Of a stretch of 64,000 bases of DNA, positions 1 through 13,100 are shown in pieces. Below the pieces are notes generated by a model. It did no database searches. It was not told the origin of the DNA and saw only the letters and a list, made by a program, of their open reading frames with translations. Source of the DNA: Cristatella mucedo. Its lineage: Eukaryota > Bryozoa > Phylactolaemata > Cristatellidae. The stretch's first letter is position 1. Each line of letters starts with the position of its first letter. The stretch spans positions 2,221,001 to 2,285,000 of the forward strand of contig WPIO01000003.1 of assembly GCA_009760855.2 (NCBI GenBank), written 5' to 3'. A program made the translations under genes and the position numbers.

Positions 1-46
1 TAATATGCTGACCTAAGCGCGATGCTTGTTTGCTTTTACATGCTTG

Positions 47-115
47 GTACCATCCATGCCACCAAGGTATCCATGGTACCTTGGTACCATGGATACCTTG
101 GTACCATCCATGCCA
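47..115. repeat. Perfect 20-bp inverted repeat with flanking direct repeat
   Basis: Arms 61-80 and 83-102 are perfect reverse complements separated by TT. The 16-bp segment GGTACCATCCATGCCA at 47-62 recurs at 100-115, so the whole block is built from shuffled GGTACC/CCATGG units. Confidence 0.85.
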
Positions 116-141
116 TCCATAATTCCCTGCAGTTCGCCTGC

Positions 142-142
<1 letters not shown>

Positions 143-217
<75 letters not shown>

Positions 218-270
218 GGAGAGAGAGGAGAGAGGGAGGGGGGTGATAGAGAGAGAGAGAGAGGGAGAGC
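143..270. repeat. (GA)n microsatellite
   Basis: Long AG/GA dinucleotide run degrading into GGGA-type purine repeats. Open frames across it are artefacts of the repeat. Confidence 0.95.
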
Positions 271-499
271 ATATATAATTCTTAAATATATTGCTACTTT
301 CAATGCAGTGGTTTGGCAGTGTCCCAGTCATTGTCAGTGCTAGCTTTTACCACATTTTTTATGTGTGGCCTGCGGAAGAGAACTATCTACTCATTCTAAA
401 GTGAATAGCTTGTACCGTAGTTGCATTGCAATCCATTAATTGAATTAAAAACATTGTCTGAATTTTGGAGAAATATTAAATAATGCTCGTTGATATCTG

Positions 500-546
500 A
501 AGCACCTGGATAAAGACTAAGTTCTCTTAGGTGCTATACAAATTAG
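500..546 (+). mobile_element. SINE/LINE 3' tail fragment
   Basis: Matches the terminal hairpin motif (AGTTCTCTTAGGTGCTATACAAAT) that ends the LINE and type B SINE copies elsewhere in the window. Only the tail is recognisable. Confidence 0.5.
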
Positions 547-569
547 TTGTATACTATAGATAAATACGC

Positions 570-1289
<720 letters not shown>

Positions 1290-1840
1290 CAAATAACACG
1301 AACTTTATCAAATGCTGTCAGGAAGAAGTAGGTTTACTATCTTTTAAAAATATCGGCGAGTCATTAGATGTCGTGACGTCATTTAGAAGCGAGTTCCAGG
1401 TCTTGGGAGCACACGAACTATTAGGACGATCTCCCGGGAATTTAAGGTTATCCAGAGGCACAACTAAACGACTTGAGTCAGAAGAGCTGGTGGTCTGATT
1501 GAGAAGTAATTCAGATTAGTCGATCGCGATAAGCGATTGAAGGAACCTAAAAGCTAGTGATGAGACCTGGAAGTGTCTACACTTCTTGATAAGGATTCAG
1601 CGCTTGTCAGTGAACTGGGGTATTACACGGCAATGGCGACGTTTACCACAGACAAACCTAGCTGCAGAATTTTTTCGCCAACTCTGAGGCCCTTAGGATC
1701 GATAATACTAACACACCTGATAAAGCGCCCTCAAAGAACTCAATCTCTTTCTGAGCGCTTTAAATTTGCTGCAAAGGAAACACGATCGAATGGTGTGTGG
1801 TATCGTGCTTGATAAACAACAAGAATAACATCCATGGAAT
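1290..1840 (-). mobile_element. Old CR1-like LINE, C-terminal ORF end and 3' UTR (decayed)
   Basis: Aligns by eye with the intact LINE copies: the segment corresponding to the C-terminal AWNSLPT region lies at about 1375-1430, and the 3' hairpin (GCGCCCTCAAAGAACTCAATCTC) at about 1720-1760. Many substitutions and indels; non-coding now. Confidence 0.7.
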
Positions 1841-1969
1841 CTGACTGAAGCTCACACAATTCTCAAGGGCAGCGTTCTAAGATGACCCCGTGCCTCTATT
1901 TTTTTCTTTAAGGAGCTCTACTGGTTGCCATCAGAGCGGCGGACACCACTCAACATCCCAGAACGCTGG

Positions 1970-2160
1970 AGTGTTCTGTAATTTCTCCTACCGGATTAAG
2001 ATTTATCTCTCTTGTTGTCAAAATATCAAGAACTTTGAGCATCCTGTAATGTCCCCCTGGATTGGGATTGATCTCCCCCGTACTCAAAATATCGTGATCC
2101 TGGAAGTCCTGTAATGTCACCCACTGGATTTAGAGTTATCTTCCTCATAATCAAACATCC
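1970..2160. repeat. Three-copy degenerate tandem repeat, unit about 65-70 bp
   Basis: The motif (T)CTGTAAT.TC.CC...GGATT..GA.TTATCT..C recurs from about 1974, 2043 and 2108. Copies are diverged. Confidence 0.55.
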
Positions 2161-3229
2161 TTTACGGAGCAAAGGCGAATAAGAAAATTGACATCTTATT
2201 TATAAAAAGGAAGAGTGACAACAAAAATAATCGTAGTAAGCAACGGCTGCTTTCCGCTTGTTCTCTGCCTTGACACTGCGTTGCAGGGTCCAAGTCTCTA
2301 GCTGATTGCCATAAAGTAATGGAATCGTCTACAATATTCTCATATCGTGTACAGTAATCTCATAAACAGAATTCATAAACATATGGAAAACCTCAAAACA
2401 TGCTGGTCATTTAGCTTTACTTGTGCCCTTAAAAAATCACTCGCCATTGTTATAGGTGCATTACAATGTGGCGTGAGTGTCCGCCGATCTAGCGGTAAGC
2501 CCTGGCTAGCTGTTGAGCATTGCCTGTCTGTCGGGTTAAGACTCCGTACCACGACCTTTGACCTTGTCACACCTGAGGTTCTCGCTGAGCATTGGCAGGG
2601 CACAGCTCTATGGCTTTCTTTTTCAGCCTCTCACTGCCGTCGAGTTTGTCGAAGACTAGGTTTCTGTTGGGCTTCGGCAGTGGCCACTAAAGAGCCTCAT
2701 TTGTTGCTGTTTTTCTCTTTGTTCTTGCTTTCTTTTTATGGTACGCTCGTTTTGTCTCTTTTCCCCAAATCAGTGCCGCAAAAGCTTGCCCATCCACAAT
2801 AGCGGGTGGAAAGAATGAAAAATCACGGACATTTCCAACTTTTTTTGGAAGGCTGGCATGCGTGTCCGCTGACCTAACTATTTAGCCCGCACACCAGAGC
2901 TCTTCTTCGATGGGGTAAAATCTGTACTGAAGGAAAAATGAAAACGTATTCGAAAACGCTTCTTGAGTTAATTGTCACGTGAAATTTCCCAATTTTCAAT
3001 CTCACTTTTGAGAGTGTTGCAGCCGCATATGCAAATTATCAAATTATCTCCCTCTTTTTGACTCTCATCTTTGAGGTATTCTTGCTAGCCGTCATGATGC
3101 TACTATAAATAAATCACGATGACTGGATGCAACCGTCCTGAACCGTCTCTACCACGCCTCGCCGGATCGCCTGTGACAAAAGGCGACCCTGGATCGATGC
3201 ACTGAGGTGGTGCGATGTGGTGAACGACA
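2161..3229. other. Intergenic, no recognised gene
   Basis: Contains an open frame at 2347-2802 (+) whose product has no recognisable domain and whose composition looks non-coding. Nothing else could be assigned. Confidence 0.4.
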
Positions 3230-3620
3230 GATCTCGGCGCCCGGACCGTCGACAATTGGTTAACAATAACTATCATCGACGTGGCGGTCCCGTTCGACAA
3301 CGGCGAGGATGCCTGGGCGAAAGCCGCAGATCGGAAGATCAAGAAATACGCCTGTATCGCATGTGACTTCCGGTCCCAAGGTCGGGTGTCAGCGTCTGTC
3401 CTACCATTCGTCGTAAGTACACTCGGGTCTTGGTACTCGGCTAACGAGGGATGCCTCGAAGCCCTTGGCATCAAAGCTGTCTACCAGAAACCCTTCTGGA
3501 ACTATGTGTAAGCGATGCGGTGTTCGGCAGCGTCAAAGTGTGGGCCCAATTCTCCGTGGAGGGAAACAACCGCACTGTCTTTCAGCACGGTAAATCTGTT
3601 ATACGGTAACTCAGCCCACG
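3230..3620 (+). mobile_element. Retroelement ORF C-terminal remnant (R2/NeSL-like), copy 1
   Basis: Translates with one frameshift. First comes IIDVAVPFDNGEDAW, then RKIKKYACIA, VLPFVVSTLGSW and NEGCLEALGIK. In another frame the sequence continues with LCVSDAVFGSVKVWAQFS. This block order (DVxxPFEN, RKxxKY, PFVVGxLGxW, LxxLGI, MVSDTIRxSRDIY) is typical of the C-terminal, restriction-like-endonuclease part of site-specific-type non-LTR retrotransposon ORFs. The family assignment is from memory of these motifs and should be treated as tentative. The copy is inactive because of the frameshift and missing upstream RT. Confidence 0.55.
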
Positions 3621-4032
3621 GGAGAGGACGGAACACTACCTGTGCTCATTTAATATCCATATTCTAGAATGAAATGTATTTTATAACTAGCGTGATTGTG
3701 GCAGGCCTACGGACTAACATAATAAAACTGCAACGTTGGTTAGCAGCTCACTGCCTGTGGACTCATTTCGCTGAGTCATAGTAGACCTACATTACGCGCA
3801 TATTACACGTCACTCCAGGAAGTAATAGTCGCAGAAAACAGCGCTGCGCCATCTTGCCACGTAATGCAAGTTCGCCATCTTACGGTGTGGGTGTGACGAA
3901 GGGAAGGAGGACTTTATTGCTTTAAATAGTAGAGATAGTACCGCAGCGATGGCACCGCTATCATAATTTTATTTCAAAAGTATCAAGGGAGAAATTAAAT
4001 AATTTGTCATTTTGCAACATTATGCACTCTCA
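3621..4032. other. Intergenic, no recognised feature
   Basis: No long open frame or repeat recognised between the retroelement remnant and the next LINE tail. Confidence 0.4.
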
Positions 4033-5563
4033 TAGTAATAATAATAATAATAATAATAATTCACTTGATAAAGTGCCCTCAGAGAACTTAATCTCTCTCT
4101 AGGCGCTTTACATTTGCTGCAAAGGGAAATGCAATTAAATGGTAAGTAAAATCATGCTTAAAAAACAAACGAAATGAATAATATGGTTAGGGGTGACATG
4201 CACAGGGTCAGCATGCAAATGTGGTTAGTGGCAGCATGCACAGTGTCAGCACGCATAAGCAAATCAAGGACGAATCACAGGGACCCACTAAATGCTGTCC
4301 TAAATAGGTGTGTTTTTAGGTTCCTTTTAAATGTGGTCAGGTCAGGGGATGTTCTGACGCAGGTCGGGAGGCAGTTCCAGGCTTTGCGAGCATATGAACT
4401 AAATGCACGGTCTTCAAAGGATTTAAGGTTTGCATGAGGTATTTGTAGACTGTTGGATTCCGAAAAGCAGGTGGTACGATGCTTGGCCTGATGGGGTAGT
4501 ATATCTGAGAGATAGGTTGAAGCCATAGAATGAAGGGACCTAAAAGTGAGCGACAAAACCTTGAAGTCAATCCGTGGCTTGACTGGTAGCCAGTGCAGGT
4601 CGGCGAGAAGTGGAGTAATGTGGCAACTGCGACGCTCACGACAGACAAGCCTAGCTGCAGAGTTATGCACCAGCTGCAATCACCTGATCACACATGCTAG
4701 TAGGCCAGTAAGCAATGAGTTGCAGAAGTCGAGACAGGATGTCACAAATACATGGACCAACTAAGACGTGGTATCTTTATCTAAACAAGCCCGAATTTTA
4801 GCAATGTTATGAAGCTTAAAATAGGCGGATTTGACTGTGGAGCTGATACGGTCGTCTAACGAGAGGTCGCTTTGGAATATGACACCTAGATTTCGAGCTG
4901 ATTCAACTGGAGATATGCTGGCAAAGCCAATTTTGAGAGTCAGCCTTTCCAATCTCTGAATCACACTGGGTTTGCCCATAACTAGTAAGCTAGTTTTATC
5001 ATCGTTAAGTTTTACAAAATTTTCTGCCATCCATGTGCGGATGTCATCAATGCATGCAGCAAGTGAGTTGAGAGAATTTGAGGTGCTCGAAGGCTGGGAG
5101 GGATCAAAGCAAAGGTACAACTGAATGTCATCCGCATAGAAGTGAAAGCCTAGATTGTGCTTGGCAATCACATCAGCAAGAGGGAGAGTATAAACCGTGA
5201 AAAGAACCGGACCTAGCACTGAGCCCTGAGGTACTCCATATTTCAGAGGTACTTCAGATGATCTTTGTCCATTCACGTCAATACTCTGGAGTCTCCCACT
5301 GAGATAGGACCTGAACCACTGCAGAGCAGTGCCAGTGATGGCCACGCGAGATGCGAGGCGCTCTAGAAGAACTTTGTGATTGATGGTATCAAAAGCTGCC
5401 GAAAGATCAAGCAAAACAAGCAGAGACACTCTACCCATGTCTGCATTCCTAAGTAGGTCGTTGTATACCCGAAGCAATGCTGACTCTGTGGAGTGATTAG
5501 CTCTAAAGCCAGACTGGAACTTATTAGCAAGGTGTGAGGTTTCGATATACGAGTTCAGCTGGT
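4033..5563 (-). mobile_element. CR1/L2/Rex1-type LINE, 5'-truncated copy
   Basis: On the minus strand: RT with [30 protein letters not shown] and the catalytic FYADD, then a C-terminal domain with [20 protein letters not shown] and [20 protein letters not shown]. Next come the 3' UTR hairpin and a (TTA)n tail, seen on the plus strand as AATAATAAT at 4036-4063. A premature stop lies at 4761-4763 after DKDTTS, where other copies have Lys, so the ORF is broken. The 5' end is lost at about 5563, abutting TATATATA. Confidence 0.92.
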
Positions 5564-5844
5564 CCTATATATATATAAACATAGTAAACATTGAACCTTG
5601 AATTGAGCAATCCAAATATTGTTTTATATACTATTAATAAATTATCCAAACCTAAACATAAATTTGAAACTGTATCATTCTTAATTTTTTTTATAGATTT
5701 GTTAGCTTTAAGAAAGAATTGTGAGATAACCCGTTAGTAGAGCTGGTTCACCGTTTACGTCAGCGGATATTCTGGCTCGGCTGGGTGATCAAAGTTGAAG
5801 TTTCCTGTTGTTTTTACCGGTTATCGAATAGCTAAAGCACACAA
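5564..5844. other. AT-rich intergenic stretch
   Basis: AT-rich sequence starting with a short TA run. No feature recognised. Confidence 0.4.
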
Positions 5845-6170
5845 GTAAGATCACGAAATACGCAAGCATTGCGCGTGACTTTTGGTCCCAGGGTCGAGCG
5901 TCAGCGTCGGTTCTGCCGTTTTTAGTAGGAGCACTCGGGTCGCAGTACCTGGTTAACGAGCTTTGCCTCGTTGCCCTTGGCATCAAAACACCACAATTGA
6001 AGCTCTTCCGAAAACTCTGGAGTCAGCGATGCAATGTACGGCAGTACCGAGGTGTGGGCCCAGTTCTCCGCAGAGGGAGGCGACCGTGTCGTCGTTCAGC
6101 GTCTTGCTCTGCCCGTGGGAAGGACGACACACTATTTGCAACTGTACAAAAAGTTAATTCTTTTTTCAAC
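5845..6170 (+). mobile_element. Retroelement ORF C-terminal remnant (R2/NeSL-like), copy 2
   Basis: Nucleotide-similar to the copy at 3.2-3.6 kb from the RKIxKYA block onward: GATCACGAAATACGC, GACTTTTGGTCCCAGGGTCG and CCCTTGGCATCAAA. The reading frame is broken, but the VSDAMYGSTEVWAQFS-type tail is visible in one frame. An independent, equally dead copy. Confidence 0.5.
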
Positions 6171-7584
6171 ACATTTTTTTCATAAAAGTGGTTATTCGGC
6201 AAGGGGGAACAATAAAAGTCCAATCGATGTTCCGCAATGTCGACTAACTACAATGAATGCTAATGACAAGTTTCTCGCTGATAGAAGTAGAATAGCTAGG
6301 TGTATGAAATGTAATAAACACAAAGTCAGAATACTGGTCAAACGCAGATAAAATCTCGAGGCAGTTTTTATATGCATGCAACAAAACAAATTGGCTGGCA
6401 ATATTCGAATATCGATTCTTTCCACTCCTACTACCTTACATGACGACTGAGATTTCCTACATTGGCTGCAAAAAGCTAATGTTTTAAAGGTGCTGTCAGA
6501 GCTTATGTACTAATGTCGTTAGGCTACAAGCGCAGCACTTGAAATGGCGGCAGTCCTTGCTGGCACGCGAATGATACCGATGAAGCTGGCTCCACGAAGC
6601 GCAGCGTCTCAGTCGCGGGTGCAGCAGCAGTGCAGTGCGGGCAGTGGGCAGTGCAGTGCTGACAACAGCAGATCTCTCGGGCAATAACGAGCGGCATACT
6701 TTTGAAGCGCATCGGCACGTGAGAAGGATTTTGAGACGAATGACAGCAGGGTATTTTAGGAGATTTCGGGTTTAAGTTTTATCGCATATTAGTGGCATGG
6801 CATGTTTTCGCTTTAGGTTTAGGTTTATAACAGCGTTCTTCATAGCTTCGCAGATTACATGTACAGGCAGGTTTATGATCTAAGTTGTACAGCTTTGCAG
6901 AAAAGGGAAAGGCGGGTTTACAGCTTAGGGTTAGGGCAGGATGTTTAACGTCTTCGCAAATAAGCACGGGCTCTGAACAAGTGTACAGCAGTTCACGTTC
7001 ACCTTGGCCTGCGGGTAGGTTAGTTGCAGCCCAAACTATTTAAGTAGGTGAAGCTTTAACAGCAGTGAGTGCAGATATTCAGGAGGATCGGTGTCAGCGG
7101 AAGTCGATCTGTCAGCGGCAACCAGGTGTCCGAGCAGCTGAGGGCCAGCCAAAAGGATTCGCAGGAGCGTCGGCGGAGCCGGACAGCGAGCCTACCAGCC
7201 AGCGACCTCTACCAGTTTTGAGCCTCGGCCACGAGGGGAGCGAAACAGGCGCACTAACCATCCATCTATCAGCGATGGCAGGAGTTCCGGCGGCAGATGT
7301 TCGGTGAGAGACTCGACACGCGTACGGGTTACGTCAGACGTATTAGCATACGAGCGTGCGATTAGTCGTTCACGTTGCGAGTCAGGTCAAGGAGGAAGAA
7401 CATTTGCCGGAGTTTAGAGGACCAGCTGTCGTTAGAATGGCGTCCAGGATGCCGCGGATTTCTGCTACGATACCTGGAGTCTAAATCGGCGCTGCTTGTA
7501 ATTTTCTCTGTGGTAGCTCTCTGTGATCCGCCGTTTCCATGTCCGCGCCTTTGTCTTGGCGAGTATATACACAATTATATAAAT
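6171..7584. other. Unassigned stretch, GC-rich in its second half
   Basis: 6171-6500 is AT-rich and featureless. About 6540-7560 is relatively GC- and CpG-rich with several short overlapping frames (for example 7065-7307 +), none recognisable. It could be a CpG-rich promoter region, a leader exon or part of an LTR element. Confidence 0.35.
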
Positions 7585-7714
7585 ATAATTCATTCGTATA
7601 GCGCTCCAAGATAACTTAGCCTCTAGTCAGGCACTTCACGTATGCCTCGGGGCTCGAGCCCACGACCTCGGCCAGACCTTGGTCGGGGCGAGCACCTTAA
7701 CCGCTGGACCGAAC
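7585..7714 (-). mobile_element. Type B SINE (tRNA-like head, LINE-like 3' tail)
   Basis: Reverse complement of the copy at 30171. The head carries tRNA-like box A/box B segments (CCAGCGGTTAAGGTGCTCG and GGGCTCGAGCCC), and the tail has the TATAGCGCTCCAAGATAACTTAG hairpin shared with the LINE. Confidence 0.75.
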
Positions 7715-7764
7715 CGTATCCAATATGAGCAGTCTGGGGAGAACACTGAACTGGACACACTGCA

Positions 7765-8002
7765 GCATTGTGCGCTTGCGAATGAAGGTCAGTACAATCT
7801 CCTACGCGTGATTGGTATTTGGCTATAGCACACGCCACGAACTCCCGATCCCTTGTAGCGGTAGATAGGATAGCGCCCAAAACTCGGTCGGCGAGGCGAG
7901 CTGCTTATTGCTTGATTAGCGCTCCGAGTGTAACTCGGCAATTGGTTACGCCGCTTGGCAAGCGGCTGGGTACGCCTCCTCCGCTGAGTGTTCGGCATTA
8001 CA
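7765..8002 (+). mobile_element. Partial LTR, same family as the 53.8-55.3 kb LTR
   Basis: From TTGTGCGCTTGCGAATGAAGG through CCGCTTGGCAAGCGGCTGG to the terminal TTCGGCATTACA. It parallels, in the opposite strand orientation, the 3' 240 bases of the LTR ending at 53843. The 5' part is not recognised. Confidence 0.6.
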
Positions 8003-10029
8003 ACTTGATATAGCAAGTCTATGCACAGTAGTCTATTCAACAGCCGCAGAGCACTGTGGGAATGCACCTTAGTAGGGTTCATTGGCTGGGACAGCTGAAA
8101 TGCGATGAGGCCAGCCGGAGGTCACCCCGAGCGAAGGCTGCAGCCTTCCCTTTGACCTACCTAGAGTGATGGGCGATGACGAAGTTGCCTTTTGAGTAGT
8201 GTTGTGTGACACTAATGCACGTGCATCGCCTGGGGCCAATAGTTAAGCCACTGAAGCAGCTTAGCGTTGGGCCACTATTGCATGCTATATTTCGTGTCGT
8301 CTGCTGCGATTGATCGAGCTCTCGTATATTTGCACGTTGAAGGAATACAATAGAGTCTCGTTTATTGCGAAAGTTCGCCCGATGTGTCTCCGTGAGACTC
8401 CCACTAGAACAACCGCCGCTGGAGCTACTGATATACAACAGTAGTCAGTTAGGAACACTCGTGAGGCTCGGACGTGGACTGCAGTTCGAAGTGATCTCTG
8501 GTCACTTAAACTTCCCTCATCGCGAGCGATATAGTGGTCTTGTTCTAGGACGCGGCGTTTTGTCCGGGACGGGCTCGAGAAACCGGCTACCAAGGGACTT
8601 TAAGTGCTCGCGTGTTCCTCGCTCCGATGTCGTATTTTGTTCGTGAGGCTTAGATGTGCTTCGAGCGTGTGAGTCCCTGCAGCCACCACCCGTGCGTTGG
8701 ACGATGTGCACTGGTATTCCGGGACCAGTCACCGACAAAGACTATCGGAGCCGAGGCCCGCCTTTGCTTGCATTTACGTCATTCGCTCCTGTAGCCCTGA
8801 TGTCCACGCGGTTCTCCAGTGCGGTGCTCCAAATGCCATTACGGCATGCAGTTTTGTCTAAAGAGGTGAAAAAACGGTCGTTTCTCTTACGCTAACCCTG
8901 CGATTGCCCCACGCGGCTAAGAGTTGGCACAACAGGGTCAGCCTAGGTCGAGCGGGAATTATAGTACCGCATGGTCCTTGTTACAGGGACCAGTGCAAGC
9001 TGTTCGGTTATTTCGCAGAACCCTGCCGAGCAACGCGCCAATGCTCACTGCAATTTTTGTGCTGAAATTGGATTTCTCTATCCACAACATGTGCCACCAT
9101 GGGTCAACCGACAGAGATTTTGATCGACAGCACGGAATTCTATCGGTTACCACTCGACCTCGATGCACCGAGAATAGCACGTGACCGCCAGCACTCGGTC
9201 GGCTCAATAAAATAAGCACTTTTTTATGACATGGAAGATCGTATCAACATACGATTCAGTGTTCTGCACGGAGTCTCACCGAGTGCACGTTCTGATGATA
9301 GTGAGTTTTAAATTAGTACTACATTTCACTATGTCTCATGCGTTGACCATTTTGGAGTATCGTAATTGAACCGTTCAACCGTTCAAGTACGAGACTCTTG
9401 GTGATATTAGCTTTTCTAGCCGAAATAACCAACGCCAAGTAATATCGTCATTCTGGCGACTAAGAGATCGCCGAAGGGCTGCAGGTGACTTGCACCAGCA
9501 CAGCATACCACTCTGTGAAGCCCTAAACACAGCTTGCTGACTACTAATTGCACCAGTTTAGTTTGGATTTTCATACCACCCAACTGTATATTATATTGCA
9601 GCTGGTTTATAATCATAATAATTCAAGAGCCATGAATAATATGTAGGCAGTCATAATCTGGCCGGTGAAGCATGCCAACGTTTCACCACCGTTAAATGGA
9701 AGGGAATTGAATCTTAGAACTTGAAGCCTAGAGCTCAAGGCCCGACGCGAAAAAAACTCAAATTTAGACACCAGAGGCTGGCCAAGGAAGCAGAAGCAGG
9801 AATTACAACAGCACACTAGAAATACGTTGGCCTTGTGAGAGGTTCGCTGGTTCCAGGCCACCAGAATCACTCTAACACTCTAATAAGCCGCTGATTAAAA
9901 GTTAGATTTCCGTTGCCACTTCAGAATTACGAACAGTAAAGCAAAACAGCAGGAATACTGACGCCTGAGGCATAGATGGCGACGTCTCGCTATTCCACAG
10001 CTGTAGGCGTCTACCCCATCTCCCCAGCA
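8003..10029. other. Unassigned sequence upstream of ERGIC3
   Basis: Several short open frames on both strands; none resembles a known protein. AATAAA occurs at about 9208. 9230-10029 is featureless. It may include the internal region of the LTR element whose end is at 8002, but no gag/pol motif is visible. Confidence 0.35.
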
Positions 10030-10157
10030 GGGCTCGCTGGCAACGATGCCGGATACTGCCCAAGACGCCACAGGCGAGCCCATTTATAACACATCAAGCA
10101 TAAACACTAGTAGGGTTGGGCTTGGATCTTCCGGCAGCGTACTGCGGACTGACAGAA
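10030..10157 (+). promoter_or_regulatory. Probable 5' UTR / proximal promoter of ERGIC3
   Basis: Sequence immediately upstream of the ERGIC3 ATG. An AT-rich TTTATAAC stretch at about 10081-10088 lies some 70 bases before the ATG and could be a TATA-like element or simply part of the leader. No upstream intron could be identified. The transcription start is not known. Confidence 0.3.
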
Positions 10158-13100
10158 ATGAGCCTGCAAGTTGTTCTTCAGCGGCTGCGCCAGCTAGACG
10201 CCTACCCGAAAACCCTCCAGGATTTTACTGTAAAGACATATGGAGGAGCAGCGAGTAAGCCCGTTTACTCAATTGCCGGTCAATATGCCGGTCATTATTT
10301 CAATACCTGCTTGCAGCCCGCGACCGGTTGTGCTACGTGGGCATTTTAGATTGGTCTAGATGCAGCAGATTCATCTTACACGATCCAAAATTTTTTTGTG
10401 CATCTAGTTTCCAGTATGCGCTGCTTATAGCTCTGACGCCATATTCAAGGCAGCTCTCTGCAGACTACTGGGCATCAACATGTTAGCCCTCGGTTCGACG
10501 CACCTTCGAGGAGGCTAGCATGCGCAGTCGCCGCGTCGCTTCGCTTGCACATGAATTAGTGGAATGTGTATTTTAAGCGTAATAGTGCATCCGTATGTTA
10601 GTCGCACCTTGGATGTTTTCACTCGTCTTACACATTAGGATTGCTGGCTCATGCATCATGCGAATAATAATCATATTAATGCTTTTGATACAGCGCCCTC
10701 AGAGAACTCAATCTCTTTCTAGGCGCTTTACATTTGCTGCAAAGGGAGACGCGATTGAATGGTGAGTAATATCATGCTTGATAAACAACACGAATAACAT
10801 GGTTAGTGGCAGCATGCACAGTGTCAGCACGCATAAGCACATGAAGGACGAATCAAAGGGACCCACCAAATGCTGTCCTAAATAAGTGTGTTTTTAAGTT
10901 CTTTTTAAATGTGGTCAGGTCAGGGGACGTTCTGACGCAAGTCGGGAGAGAGTTCCAGGCTTTGGGAGCATACGAACTAAATGTACGGTCTCCAAAGGAT
11001 TTGAGGTTTGTACGAGGTATTGGTAAACTGTTGGATTCCGAAAAACGGGTGGTACGATACTTGGCCTGGTGGGGGAGTAGATCTGAGATAGGCTGGAGCC
11101 AAAGAATGAAGTGACCTATTTGTAAGCAGCAAAACCTTGAAGTCGATCCGTTGCTTGACTGGTAGCCAATGCAGATCGGCAAGAAGTGGTGTGATGAGGC
11201 AACAGCGATGCTCACGACAGACAAGCCAAACTGCTGAGTTTTGCACCAGCTGTAATCGCCTGATTGCACATGCTGGTAAGCCAGCAAGCAGTGAATATAT
11301 ACTTTTAGTTGCGTGCGTCCGGGTATAATGTTTGAATAATAAAAATTTAGGATTACTTCACGAACCGGGGCAGTAACTGTGCAGGGCAGATTATTAAAGC
11401 CTGCAGTCATATGGACACATAGCATATTCACCATTGTTGTGCAGAGTTATGCGCGAAAGTGTGTGCGTGCACATGCGTGCATACATATGCGTGTTTCGTC
11501 ATTCCGAAAATCCTCGAGGACTACGTGGGTGTTACGTGGGAGAGTGGAACAGCTCGCTGAACATGTTAAGCCACGTTAACGAGGTTGGTTGTTTGTCTGT
11601 CAGTTTTCCATAGGTCAAACTGATGGACGATTTTAGTCGAATGTCGTTGGCTTCGGTAGCCAACAGTCTTTACCGTTTTCGTAAAATACTTTAGTGAGAA
11701 AAAAGCTAGAAACAATAAATGATAAGCATGGGTGAGTCAGCTGGATGGCAAGGATGCGCCCTAATCGGTCGCTAGCTTTAAAGATGACATCATAGCTGTG
11801 CAATAATTGTGGAAGTGATTTCAACAGTCTAGGACCAGTTTCAGAGAAAGAGAGTGGACGTCCGATGTATCGCATCCTGTCTATCGGTCTGAGGGCTTGA
11901 GGAAGCTGCCCTGCTGCAGCAGATCAGTTAGGCGCCACGGAAACGTACCTTTGTGTGGGTGCACGCCTTTACAGTGTGATCCACTTAATCATGCAGTCCA
12001 TCCTTGTGGCAGTGGGCCACCTGCTGACTGCTACCACCAGTGGCCACGTATAAAAAGGGTGGGTGACTGTTTCATAAGTGTGACACTGATTTGAATGCCA
12101 ATGCCAAATGTTTTTGTTCTTTAATGCAAAATTTGAGAATATCGCTAGCCCAATATGTTTCTATATAGCTAGTTTTGCTTCAGTCACGGTGCTGATTTAG
12201 CTATTCACGGTGCTCTTTCAGAATTTGCTTAGTTTTGTACATGTCAACTTCGTATTAGTGCTGTAGCACACCGGTTGTTCTTTCTTTGCAGTTTCGATAG
12301 TTAGCGTTACCATAATGACAATCCTTTTCCTGTCGGAACTGAACTATTACTTCACGAAGGAAGTTTCTCAAGAGCTTCTGGTGGACACCACCCGTGGGCA
12401 GAAAATGAGGATTAACATGGATATAACGTTCCCCAAGATTGCCTGCGTTAGTGAGTATGGTGCTTCGTGCGATTTTTGTTTCCCGTGAGTTCCAAGAAAC
12501 CTACTGATTGTTAACTCTAATTGCAGATAGGTAATTGGATTCGCACTGTTCATCCATCTGCTTGGTTTTCTTGAGCTGTTGCTGTGCTATGCAGTTGCTT
12601 CAGTCTACTTTACAATGCACGTTTTTTTCACATGGCTCTCCAATTGTCTTTATTTTTTTAAGGATGAGTAGGGATGCAGCAAGCATGTGCTTCTTCAGTT
12701 AATTCTTCTTTGTGCAGAAATGCTCATTCTTACGTCATGTACCTGCTACCAGGTGTTTTCTTATGCGATCGAAATCGTAGCAGGTAGCGTTTATTCTGGC
12801 GTTTCTCTCGCCCTCGTCTTCCCATACCCTCTCCACAACTTTCCCTTTCCCACCCCTCCATCTTAGCCCCTTCCCCTCCCCTTTCAGGCATGGGGCTCAG
12901 CAAGGCAGGAGACTTGCAGATTTGTAGTGGCCGTCGAACAATATATACAGGCCAAGAGTCTTGCCCTAACGTGCAAGGCCAGCGACGACTGAGGTACAAC
13001 TAACGCTGCCGAAAGATAGTGCGAACAAAGCAGGGAAACTCCTCCAAAGTCGGCATGTCTTAAAAGATCCAAATACACTCGCAGCAGTGCTGACTTGGTG

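Noticed and set aside
13-343. Overlapping open frames encoding Ser/Leu or Arg/Glu runs
   Set aside because: They are translations of the (GA)n microsatellite.
2347-2802. 151-codon open frame as a gene
   Set aside because: No domain or splice context, and low-complexity Ser/Leu/Phe-rich end.
6770-6950. Telomere-like TTTAGG/TTAGGG repeats
   Set aside because: Only scattered single units (TTTAGGTTTAGG, GGGTTAGGG), not an array.
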